Shown here: positions 1 to 5,092 of the stretch, piece by piece | Position numbering within the stretch: position 1 is the first letter of the stretch | Layout of the letters: each line of letters opens with the position of its first letter | Source of the DNA: Bdellovibrio sp. | GTDB taxonomy: Bacteria; Bdellovibrionota; Bdellovibrionia; Bdellovibrionales; Bdellovibrionaceae | NCBI GenBank assembly: GCA_017745015.1 | Contig: JAGIAF010000078.1 | Span: 5,129-10,220, forward strand | Reading direction: 5' to 3' | Length of the DNA stretch: 5,092 bases | Position numbers and translations under genes: made by a program | Notes under the pieces: generated by a model | The model's database searches: none | What the model saw: only the letters and a program-made list of their open reading frames with translations | What the model was told of the DNA's origin: nothing

Positions 1-885
1 AACATTGAGAACACATGATGTGTTGAAAGGAACGGGTCTTTGAATAGTTGCATGTCCAGCTTCCAATCCTTGAAAGATTGGAATATCCAAATCATCCGCC
101 CAGCGCTTAAAGACCTTTTGAAAATTGTTTTTGCCTGTCGATGGCTCTTCACCACCAATAAAGTCACCTAGAATAATACCATGGCACCCTTTAAAGATGC
201 CGCCTTGGCGGAACTGCTCAAAGATACGGTCAATGCGATAACCGCGCTCACCGATATCTTCCACAAAGAGCAAAGACTTCTTTGCATCAAATTGCCAAGG
301 AGTTCCCATGGACGACTGCAACACAGTGAGATTTCCACCCACAATTTTAGACTTAAGGCTTTTCACCTTGTGTGCAGAGTCGTTCAAAGCTTTTAACTTT
401 TTAAATTCAATCTGTTTAGTTTTCCCAAAAAGAATGTCGTGTAATTCTTTTTCATGTTTCGGCGAAACCAATTTTCTTCCCAAACGATCCAAAAGAGGCG
501 CATGTAAAACACTCCATCCCCACTCTTGAATCACAAACGAATGCAAAGAGGTTATATCGCTAATACCAATAAGCAACTTTGGCTCTTTGGGCTTCTTCAA
601 TTTAGCGAGCATCGGGATTAAACGGTTTGAACCGTAACCACCACGCATACACCAAATCACACGAGAGTCTCTGGACTCAATAGCAGCCTTTAAAAACGCA
701 AAACGTTGATCGTCTTCATTAGCATGCAAGAAATGAGGCTTGATCAATCCTTTAGGAATTCTAGGCGTGAGATTCCAATTTTTAAGAAACTCGCGACTTC
801 CTTCCACCTCATGGGGCTGCGACGGGTAACCTGGAGCTACCACATCGATGATGTCACCTTCTTTAAAGAACTTCCAATGTCCCAC
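1..885 (-). CDS. LD-carboxypeptidase-like serine peptidase, family S66 (3' end cut by window edge)
   Basis: This frame stays open to the left edge, giving 295 residues; family members are about 300-345, so probably only the last few residues are missing. S66 enzymes such as LdcA remove the terminal D-Ala from murein tetrapeptides in the cytoplasm during wall recycling. Visible family marks, in order, are RGGYGSNRL (81-89), the nucleophile elbow GISDIT with Ser109, VGGNLTVLQ (182-190), FVEDIGERGYRIDR with Glu209 (207-220), and GLEAGH with His278. This Ser-Glu-His order and spacing match the family triad. There is no signal peptide, which fits a cytoplasmic enzyme. The GTG at 885 is chosen because a stop lies three codons upstream and the next Met is only at residue 80. 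The start sits one base after the purB stop with only a weak purine-rich site (AAGAGAG), so translation is probably coupled to purB. The related MccF type (microcin C resistance) cannot be fully excluded, but the length fits LdcA better. Confidence 0.9.
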   Translation of the reverse strand, partial: MGHWKFFKEGDIIDVVAPGYPSQPHEVEGSREFLKNWNLTPRIPKGLIKPHFLHANEDDQRFAFLKAAIESRDSRVIWCMRGGYGSNRLIPMLAKLKKPKEPKLLIGISDITSLHSFVIQEWGWSVLHAPLLDRLGRKLVSPKHEKELHDILFGKTKQIEFKKLKALNDSAHKVKSLKSKIVGGNLTVLQSSMGTPWQFDAKKSLLFVEDIGERGYRIDRIFEQFRQGGIFKGCHGIILGDFIGGEEPSTGKNNFQKVFKRWADDLDIPIFQGLEAGHATIQRPVPFNTSCVLNV

Positions 886-886
886 G

Positions 887-2173
887 TTACTTCACTCTCT
901 TAATGATATCTTTGATCGCCTTCTTATGTTTCTTACCTGTGAAGATCTCTTCGATCTCCTTTGGCTTCAACAAAGCGCGAACGTCGTCGTCCGCCATCAA
1001 TTTATCTTTCAAATGCTCGCCATAACCTAAGGCATGACAAAGGCGTTGCACCAAAGCATAGGCGTCTTCACGCAACATCCCTTTATCAACCAGAGACAAC
1101 AGCACATGAGAACTAAACAGTTGTCCTTGAGACGAATCAATATTGTCGAGCATGCGTTTTTTATTCACCTCAAGACCATCAAGCAAGATACTCATGCGAT
1201 GGACGGCATAATCAGCAACGATGAAAGCATCCGGAAACACCACGCGCTCAACCGAAGAATGACTGATATCACGCTCATGCCAAAGAGCCACATTCTCCAT
1301 TGCTGCCACGGCATAACCGCGCAACAAACGCGAAAGTCCGGTGATGTTCTCTGCACTGATAGGATTTTTTTTATGAGGCATTGCGGAAGAGCCCTTTTGA
1401 CCCTTCGTAAATCCTTCTGTGACTTCACCGACTTCGCTGCGTTGAAGATGACGAAGTTCTACAGCCAAACGCTCAAGACCTGCCCCAAGCATTGCGATCG
1501 ACAAAAGCATTTCCGCATGGCGATCGCGAGGGATCACCTGAGTCGCCACCGTTTCAGTTTTCAACTTCAAGCTTTTCGCAACTAAGGCTTCGACTTTTGG
1601 CGATTGACTAGAGTAAGTCCCTACGGCGCCACTCAATTTACAAATCATCATATTATCAAGAGCGTCTTTAACGCGTTCTTTATTGCGACGAAGTTCCGCC
1701 AGGAAACCCGCCATTTTAAAACCAAACGTCGTAGGCTCTGCGAACATGCCATGGGTGCGACCTGCACACAAAGTTTCTGCGTGCTTATTCACCAAACCTT
1801 GCAATGACTTTTCCAAAAGAACAATGGAGCTCATCAGAACAGCACCGGCTTCCCGGACTTGCAAACTGAAAGCCGTATCAAGAACATCAGAAGATGTCAG
1901 ACCAAAGTGAACATACTTCCCATGAGGACCGATATTCTCTGCCATATTTGAAACAAAGGCGATGACGTCATGCTTTGTTTGACGTTCGATTTCGTAGATA
2001 CGCTTTACATTGAAGCGTGCCTTTTGCGCAATCGTCTTTGCTGCCACCTTAGGAATCAAACCCAATTGTGCTTGAACTTGCGCTACCGCAACTTCAACTT
2101 GCATCATCTTACCGAATTTATGATCGGCATCCCACAATAGGCCCATCTCCGGGCGCGTGTATCTTTCGATCAC
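887..2173 (-). CDS. purB: Adenylosuccinate lyase
   Basis: PurB is a cytosolic homotetrameric enzyme of the fumarase/aspartase superfamily. It releases fumarate from SAICAR to give AICAR, and from adenylosuccinate to give AMP, so it acts twice in purine synthesis. The 428-residue length fits the short Bacillus/Thermotoga type rather than the roughly 456-residue E. coli type. The N-terminus MIERYTRPEM is typical of the family. His68 (KHD), His89 (VHFGLTSSD, 88-96) and His141 (GRTHG) are present. The superfamily signature GSSAMPHKKNP (261-271) supplies the mobile-loop serines 262/263 and Lys268, followed by Glu275. All expected catalytic residues are present, so the enzyme should be active. Translation starts at a GTG that overlaps the upstream gene's TGA by 4 bases. 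A good AAAGGA site 9 bases upstream supports it, and the next Met (residue 10) would cut into the conserved N-terminus. I saw no purine riboswitch or PurR-like box upstream of the operon. Confidence 0.97.
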   Translation of the reverse strand: MIERYTRPEMGLLWDADHKFGKMMQVEVAVAQVQAQLGLIPKVAAKTIAQKARFNVKRIYEIERQTKHDVIAFVSNMAENIGPHGKYVHFGLTSSDVLDTAFSLQVREAGAVLMSSIVLLEKSLQGLVNKHAETLCAGRTHGMFAEPTTFGFKMAGFLAELRRNKERVKDALDNMMICKLSGAVGTYSSQSPKVEALVAKSLKLKTETVATQVIPRDRHAEMLLSIAMLGAGLERLAVELRHLQRSEVGEVTEGFTKGQKGSSAMPHKKNPISAENITGLSRLLRGYAVAAMENVALWHERDISHSSVERVVFPDAFIVADYAVHRMSILLDGLEVNKKRMLDNIDSSQGQLFSSHVLLSLVDKGMLREDAYALVQRLCHALGYGEHLKDKLMADDDVRALLKPKEIEEIFTGKKHKKAIKDIIKRVK

Positions 2174-3474
2174 GGGTTAGATTCCTTTCGTTTCTTTTCT
2201 TTTTGTTCTTTCAATAACTTTTCTTTCCACCAAGCTTGAATATCTGAACGAATACGCTCATTACTTGCAAATGTCGCCGTCCACGCAAAATGAGGCCACA
2301 CCTCAGGACCATCCAAGTGAAGGTTTCCAAACCCCACTTGGCCACGACGAGACTTTTGAGCTGCCGCGAACACAGGGAAGCGTGGCGCACCCAACTGCGC
2401 ATAAGTGTAGTAATACTCTTGAGGGAAACTTAAAACTTCTGGCGCCGCTAAAGACATACGACGGCTGAGAAGCGCACTCATGCGCGCACTTCGATTGGTC
2501 AGATACTCTTTGTTGAAGCGCTGAACTGTCGGAATACGAATCCACACATCAAACTGATCTTTCAACGATGTTCGTTGAAGCACCATCATGTTCTCGTGAG
2601 TCCACGGAGAATTCACGTCATCAATCACCACGGTATGCAACGGCAAGCTGTCACGCTCAAAGCACTCTTGAAGAGACATGCGATAGCGCACCCAACACCA
2701 CTCGGATTCAAGCGGCCCTTCTGGGAAGAAGTATTTACCCAGACGCTCATTCAAGAAATAAGTTTCCTCGCTGTTAAGCATCCACACCAATTGCTCGAGT
2801 TTCAAAAGACCTTGGTTCTCACCAGCAATCTCCAGACCCGTCACAGTTTTACCTGCACCAAAAGAAGCATCGACGATCTGCTGAGGCTGAATAATTTGAA
2901 CGCCTTTAGACTTTAACCAGGCAAACGATTTCTCAAGACCTGCGCGCGTGGCTTGCCGAACCAAGAATGAAGAGAACAATGGCAACGCTTCGCCATCCAT
3001 CGCCCCCAAAGCATTCGGTTTATAAGTCGTCCCCGCCCACTGGTGAGCAAAATGCAAAAGCCAGCTTTGATCAAAATTGAAACTCGAAAGATTTTTATAA
3101 ACGGCACGCTGCTGTTTATCTGGCGAGCTTGCCAACATCAAATCTCTCACATGAGAAGACAACGTGGAGTTTTCAATTTTGAATTTAGTCAAAGGACCTT
3201 TGAGTTCAATCGGCCCTTCCGGCAACCACATCGTGAAACCGTTATGCAACTCTTCGAACGAGTCATCGGAGTAAAGACGCTCCACTTGTGATTCTGAAAT
3301 TCGTTCATTTCGGAAAAATCCAAAAGGACCCTCCAAATCTTCAGAAGGCCATACACCTAGCTTTGAAGACACGTCGACCAAGGTGGTTTTGATACCCTCT
3401 TGAGCTAACGCCGCAGCCAACCAGTGACCTCGACCAAAAGTAGAAACGATGACGATGGGATTTCCCAACTCCAT
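2170..3474 (-). CDS. FAD/NAD(P)-binding oxidoreductase-like protein of unknown function
   Basis: I do not recognise a specific family for this 434-residue protein. The N-terminus looks like a Rossmann dinucleotide fold: a strand (PIVIV, 6-10), a glycine-rich turn F-G-R-G-H-W-L (13-19; GxGxxG with the third Gly replaced by Leu19), a helix, then a second strand TTLVDV ending in acid Asp34, as expected for binding the ADP ribose. Residues 166-235 resemble the substrate/FAD segment of phytoene-desaturase or amine-oxidase-like enzymes, with a helix, 'KGVQII', and 'TVTGLEIAGE' then 'LEQLVWMLNSEE'. The region 379-412 (GQVGFGNLHLDGPE followed by ATFASNERIRSDI) recalls the C-terminal FAD motif of that superfamily. 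A Lys/Glu-rich tail (416-432) ends the protein. It has no signal peptide or membrane segment. The ATG at 3474 is the only good start; an in-frame TAG lies 10 codons upstream and GGAG lies 11 bases before it. It is first in the unit with purB. The gene is certain, but the function is inferred only from fold-like patterns. Confidence 0.75.
   Translation of the reverse strand: MELGNPIVIVSTFGRGHWLAAALAQEGIKTTLVDVSSKLGVWPSEDLEGPFGFFRNERISESQVERLYSDDSFEELHNGFTMWLPEGPIELKGPLTKFKIENSTLSSHVRDLMLASSPDKQQRAVYKNLSSFNFDQSWLLHFAHQWAGTTYKPNALGAMDGEALPLFSSFLVRQATRAGLEKSFAWLKSKGVQIIQPQQIVDASFGAGKTVTGLEIAGENQGLLKLEQLVWMLNSEETYFLNERLGKYFFPEGPLESEWCWVRYRMSLQECFERDSLPLHTVVIDDVNSPWTHENMMVLQRTSLKDQFDVWIRIPTVQRFNKEYLTNRSARMSALLSRRMSLAAPEVLSFPQEYYYTYAQLGAPRFPVFAAAQKSRRGQVGFGNLHLDGPEVWPHFAWTATFASNERIRSDIQAWWKEKLLKEQKEKKRKESNP
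2183..2188 (-). promoter_or_regulatory. Ribosome binding site of purB
   Basis: AAAGGA on the minus strand ends 9 bases before the purB GTG. It lies inside the Lys/Glu-rich C-terminal codons of the preceding gene, where the message is almost all purine. This decides in favour of the GTG start and supports coupled translation of the two overlapping genes. Confidence 0.7.
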
Positions 3475-3517
3475 GATCTGAACGACTCCCGCAAAATAGA
3501 CCTAAGATATTCATTTA

Positions 3518-3546
3518 ATTAGAAAATCTGCCTCTTCCAAAGTCAA
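3518..3546 (-). promoter_or_regulatory. Sigma70-type promoter of the three-gene minus-strand unit
   Basis: On the minus strand the -35 box is TTGACT (3546-3541, 5 of 6 consensus bases), then a 17-base spacer, then -10 TCTAAT (3523-3518, 5 of 6). Transcription would start near 3511, leaving a leader of about 37 bases that includes the GGAG before the ATG at 3474. This is the best promoter match in the window and is placed correctly for the unit oxidoreductase-like gene, purB, LD-carboxypeptidase. It is a sequence match only. Confidence 0.55.
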
Positions 3547-3547
3547 A

Positions 3548-3557
3548 GGTGCGCACC
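3548..3557. repeat. Perfect 10-base palindrome in the divergent promoter region
   Basis: GGTGCGCACC reads the same on both strands. It lies one base upstream of the -35 box of the minus-strand promoter and about 80 bases before the peroxidase gene, a position suited to a regulator serving either gene. I cannot assign it to a known regulator, and a 10-base palindrome can occur by chance. Confidence 0.35.
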
Positions 3558-3586
3558 GCATCTAAAGGCCATAAAGGGTCTTTTTC

Positions 3587-3615
3587 TTGTGGTTTTCAGA
3601 GGCCCCTCCTAAACT
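3587..3615 (+). promoter_or_regulatory. Weak candidate promoter of the peroxidase gene
   Basis: TTGTGG (3587-3592, 3 of 6), a 17-base spacer and TAAACT (3610-3615, 4 of 6) form the best sigma70-like pair I could find before the gene. Transcription would start near 3622, giving a leader of only about 13 bases that begins at the Shine-Dalgarno sequence. The match is weak. If the real start is further upstream, the inverted repeat at 3606-3628 would be transcribed, so the two readings compete. Confidence 0.25.
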
Positions 3616-3628
3616 GATGCCTTAGGAG
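3606..3628 (+). promoter_or_regulatory. Inverted repeat that could mask the peroxidase ribosome binding site
   Basis: CTCCTAA (3606-3612) is perfectly complementary to TTAGGAG (3622-3628), with a 9-base loop between them. The right arm contains the AGGAG Shine-Dalgarno sequence, which sits 6 bases before the ATG at 3635. In RNA, this 7-base-pair hairpin would hide the ribosome binding site. As DNA it could instead be an operator. It acts in RNA only if transcription begins before 3606, which is not established. Confidence 0.45.
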
Positions 3629-3634
3629 TCATTT

Positions 3635-4186
3635 ATGCGTCTAATTTTATCTCTGAGCCTGCTGTTTTTAGGAGCGACGGTCCATGCTGAAGGACCTAAG
3701 AATTTCTATGAGCTTTCCGCAAATGACATCTCCGGCAAGAAGATTAACTTCTCCACTTACCGCGGAAAAGTGATCTTGGTCGTCAATACGGCCTCACAAT
3801 GTGGCTTCACACCGCAACTTAAGGACCTCGAAGAGATTTACAAGAAATACGCAAATCGCGGCTTCATCGTCTTGGCATTCCCATCCAATGATTTCAAACA
3901 AGAAAAGGGCGACAATGCCACGGTGAAATCTTTTGCAGAAAAAGAGTACGGCGTGACCTTCCCGATTTTCGATAAAAACCCAGTGACAGGAAAAGACAAG
4001 CAACCAGTTTATCAATTCCTGACAGAGCAAAAATCAGGGCTGATTTTCAAAGATGTCAGCTGGAATTTCGAGAAATTCCTCGTAGATCGCAAAGGCCAAG
4101 TGATCGAACGCTGGAGCTCCATCACGAAGCCGTCTTCTGAGGCCGTCATCAAAGAAATCGAAAAAGCCCTTGCAGAACCACTTTAG
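3635..4186 (+). CDS. Exported glutathione-peroxidase-like thiol peroxidase
   Basis: The 183-residue protein belongs to the glutathione peroxidase family (thioredoxin fold), which reduces H2O2 and organic hydroperoxides to water or alcohols. An 18-residue Sec signal peptide (Arg2, hydrophobic LILSLSLLFLGA, cleavage after VHA) indicates export to the periplasm; most relatives are cytosolic. The remaining 165 residues match the usual length. Visible motifs are RGKVILVVNTASQCGFTPQ (43-61) with peroxidatic Cys56, FPSNDFKQE (82-90) with likely catalytic Gln89, YGVTFPIF (105-112), and WNFEKFLVD (143-151) with Trp143 and Asn144. Cys56 is the only cysteine. The position that carries the resolving Cys in thioredoxin-dependent members (FC before YGVTFP) is Ala101, and the usual FPxNxFGxQEPG loop appears one residue shorter. 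It should therefore use an external thiol or another reductant. The ATG has TTAGGAG 6 bases upstream. The gene is divergent from the purB unit and probably monocistronic. Confidence 0.92.
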   Translation: MRLILSLSLLFLGATVHAEGPKNFYELSANDISGKKINFSTYRGKVILVVNTASQCGFTPQLKDLEEIYKKYANRGFIVLAFPSNDFKQEKGDNATVKSFAEKEYGVTFPIFDKNPVTGKDKQPVYQFLTEQKSGLIFKDVSWNFEKFLVDRKGQVIERWSSITKPSSEAVIKEIEKALAEPL

Positions 4187-4196
4187 TGGTCCTGCA
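4171..4196 (+). terminator. Hairpin spanning the peroxidase stop codon, possible terminator
   Basis: TGCAG (4171-4175) pairs with CTGCA (4192-4196), and ACCACT (4177-4182) is complementary to AGTGGT (4185-4190), separated by one A/C mismatch. The top of the stem holds the TAG stop (4184-4186). It is a strong stem but no T-run follows, so it is not a canonical Rho-independent terminator. It could instead protect the 3' end of the message. Confidence 0.35.
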
Positions 4197-4198
4197 TA

Positions 4199-4213
4199 GT
4201 CTCACTGTGAGAC
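4199..4213. repeat. Perfect odd palindrome between the peroxidase and barrel genes
   Basis: GTCTCAC-T-GTGAGAC is a perfect 7+7 inverted repeat around one T. Its centre is about 80 bases before the predicted transcription start of the barrel gene, suited to an activator site. As RNA it could form a 5-base-pair stem with a 5-base loop, three bases after the stop-codon hairpin. I cannot tell operator from 3' structure. Confidence 0.4.
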
Positions 4214-4250
4214 ACACAGACCTCTTTACCTCTGGAAATCCCACTTTTCT

Positions 4251-4280
4251 TTGAAGTTTTCCCCGCTTTCATTCGATAAT
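4251..4280 (+). promoter_or_regulatory. Sigma70-type promoter of the outer-membrane barrel gene
   Basis: TTGAAG (4251-4256, 4 of 6), an 18-base spacer and GATAAT (4275-4280, 5 of 6) lie directly before the gene. Transcription would start near 4287, leaving a leader of about 11 bases that begins at the Shine-Dalgarno sequence. The matches are good and the position sensible, but the very short leader is a reason for caution. Confidence 0.45.
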
Positions 4281-4286
4281 ATTCAT

Positions 4287-4293
4287 AGGGGGA
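4287..4293 (+). promoter_or_regulatory. Ribosome binding site of the barrel gene
   Basis: AGGGGGA ends 4 bases before the GTG at 4298. It fixes that GTG as the start. The start also gives a complete signal peptide beginning MKTTG, and no in-frame ATG is nearby. Confidence 0.7.
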
Positions 4294-4297
4294 ACTT

Positions 4298-5074
4298 GTG
4301 AAAACCACTGGGACTATTCTTCATTCCGGCCTTCTAGCTCTTTTGCTAGCGACGTGCATCTTTGCGCCTTTAACTTCTCATGCTCAATCTTCAGATCACA
4401 AATCTTACTTGATCGCGCAAACGGACCCAGATGAGGCCTACGATCCCTTTTCTGATTACAGTGAGTTCGACGAAGACTCTGATGAAGAAGCCGATGTAAA
4501 CTTCTTCCGTAACGGCCGTTTCTTTACAGTGGGCTTGGCTGCCGGCTATCGCGGCTTCACTGGTAACTTTGCCGACCAATATTCAGCCGCTCCGTCTTTT
4601 GGTTTATTCCTTAGCTACTTTTTTGATTTGCGTTTGGCTTTAACTCTTGGCTTCCAAACGGGTGATCATGCGGTGAAGTTTTCCGTAAATGATCAAAACA
4701 AATGGTACAACGGTAACGTATCTATGACTTCCATCAATTTCGACTTGAAGTACTACTTGAACACTCAAAATGTAACTCGTGGTCTTGCAGATCTGAATCC
4801 GTATATCCTGGGTGGTCTGGGTCAATTCTACCGCACTTACACGATCTCTAATATCGATGGTTACAGCCGCGATTCAACGATGGGTGTCGATATCGGTGCG
4901 GGCCTTGAAATCCCCTTGATGCGCAAAAAAGCTTACCTTGGAATTCAAGCAGCTTATCATTATGTGAACTTCTCTGACGAAAACAAATCCATGGTCACTT
5001 CGGGAGAGAAACTCGATAAGAATCTTTCCGGTGACATGTACGACTTCACATTTATCTTAGGGATGAATTTCTAA
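4298..5074 (+). CDS. Secreted eight-stranded outer-membrane beta-barrel protein
   Basis: The protein has 258 residues and no family I can name. A Sec signal peptide occupies residues 1-29 (Lys2, hydrophobic GLLALLLATCIFAPL, cleavage after SHA). The LATC at 17-20 is a poor lipobox with hydrophobic residues after it, so a lipoprotein is unlikely. A strongly acidic segment follows (about 43-67, with FDEDSDEEAD at 57-66). Residues 74-258 then alternate aromatic and small residues in eight likely strands: about 74-84, 98-109, 111-122, 142-155, 166-180, 194-206, 210-225 and 246-258. The last strand ends DFTFILGMNF with a terminal Phe, the usual BAM recognition pattern. The size resembles OmpX/OmpW/OmpA-type barrels, which may be structural, adhesive or small pores; the sequence does not say which. 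It starts at GTG with a strong Shine-Dalgarno and stops at tandem TAA codons (5072-5077). It follows the peroxidase by 111 bases and seems to have its own promoter. Confidence 0.88.
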   Translation: MKTTGTILHSGLLALLLATCIFAPLTSHAQSSDHKSYLIAQTDPDEAYDPFSDYSEFDEDSDEEADVNFFRNGRFFTVGLAAGYRGFTGNFADQYSAAPSFGLFLSYFFDLRLALTLGFQTGDHAVKFSVNDQNKWYNGNVSMTSINFDLKYYLNTQNVTRGLADLNPYILGGLGQFYRTYTISNIDGYSRDSTMGVDIGAGLEIPLMRKKAYLGIQAAYHYVNFSDENKSMVTSGEKLDKNLSGDMYDFTFILGMNF

Positions 5075-5092
5075 TAAGATTAAAAAAAAGAA
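5075..5092. other. Short A-rich tail after the barrel gene
   Basis: A second in-frame TAA (5075-5077) backs up the stop. The remaining bases are A-rich (a run of eight A at 5082-5089). No hairpin or new start codon is visible before the window ends. Confidence 0.4.

Noticed and set aside
181..529. Two overlapping plus-strand open frames of 71 and 73 codons
   Set aside because: They are antisense to the LD-carboxypeptidase gene, which carries all catalytic motifs; the antisense translations show nothing recognisable.
1034..1585. 183-codon open frame on the plus strand
   Set aside because: It lies wholly antisense to purB, whose protein is fully conserved. The translation is rich in Cys, His and Arg with no domain or ribosome binding site, so it is a shadow of purB codon use.
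2575..2916. 113-codon plus-strand open frame
   Set aside because: It is antisense to the oxidoreductase-like gene and has neither a Shine-Dalgarno sequence nor coherent protein features.
3563..3577. Direct repeat TAAAGG at 3563-3568 and 3572-3577
   Set aside because: It is short, A/G-rich and not placed at a consistent distance from a promoter box, so chance is the simplest explanation.
3475..3634. Purine riboswitch or PurR-type operator for the purB unit
   Set aside because: The predicted leader is only about 37 bases, too short for a riboswitch, and no PurR-like palindrome is visible.
3794..4030. 78-codon minus-strand open frame inside the peroxidase gene
   Set aside because: It is antisense to a well-conserved glutathione-peroxidase-like sequence; there is no sign of a separate gene.
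4298..4360. Possible lipoprotein signal (LATC at residues 17-20 of the barrel protein)
   Set aside because: Thr before the Cys is unusual for a lipobox, and hydrophobic residues continue after it to a good SHA cleavage site at residue 29.

Overview
The window looks like ordinary chromosome of a Gram-negative bacterium. Two of the five proteins carry Sec signal peptides, and one of these ends as an outer-membrane beta-barrel with a terminal phenylalanine. The gene mix and style suggest a Bdellovibrio-like organism (Bdellovibrionota). That is an inference from general resemblance, not from a diagnostic marker. I see no mobile element, CRISPR array, tRNA or rRNA. No stretch longer than 300 bases lacks a gene; the two intergenic gaps are 160 and 111 bases.

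Left part (1-3474, minus strand): a tightly packed three-gene unit, read from right to left. First comes a 434-residue protein with a Rossmann/FAD-oxidoreductase-like outline and no clear specific function. Its stop codon overlaps the GTG start of purB (adenylosuccinate lyase, purine synthesis) by 4 bases. One base after the purB stop, a GTG opens an LD-carboxypeptidase-like peptidase of family S66 (murein peptide recycling). This last gene runs off the left edge with 295 codons visible, nearly the full family length, and all three catalytic residues can be seen. The spacing implies one transcript with coupled translation. A good sigma70-type promoter (TTGACT, 17 bases, TCTAAT) lies just upstream of the first gene.

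Middle (3475-3634): a 160-base divergent promoter region. It holds the minus-strand promoter, a perfect 10-base palindrome next to that promoter's -35 box, and a perfect inverted repeat whose right arm contains the Shine-Dalgarno sequence of the plus-strand gene.

Right part (3635-5092, plus strand): an exported glutathione-peroxidase-like protein that keeps the peroxidatic cysteine but has no other cysteine. A hairpin spanning its stop codon and a second perfect dyad follow. Then comes a GTG-started gene for a secreted eight-stranded outer-membrane barrel with an acidic segment before the barrel, preceded by its own promoter-like boxes.

The genes do not form an evident dedicated system. The left unit joins purine synthesis, wall-peptide recycling and an unknown flavoprotein-like enzyme. 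The right genes are envelope proteins (peroxide defence and an outer-membrane barrel), probably transcribed separately. The items most worth checking are the single-cysteine exported peroxidase, the possible Shine-Dalgarno-masking hairpin in front of it, and the unassigned oxidoreductase-like gene coupled to purB.
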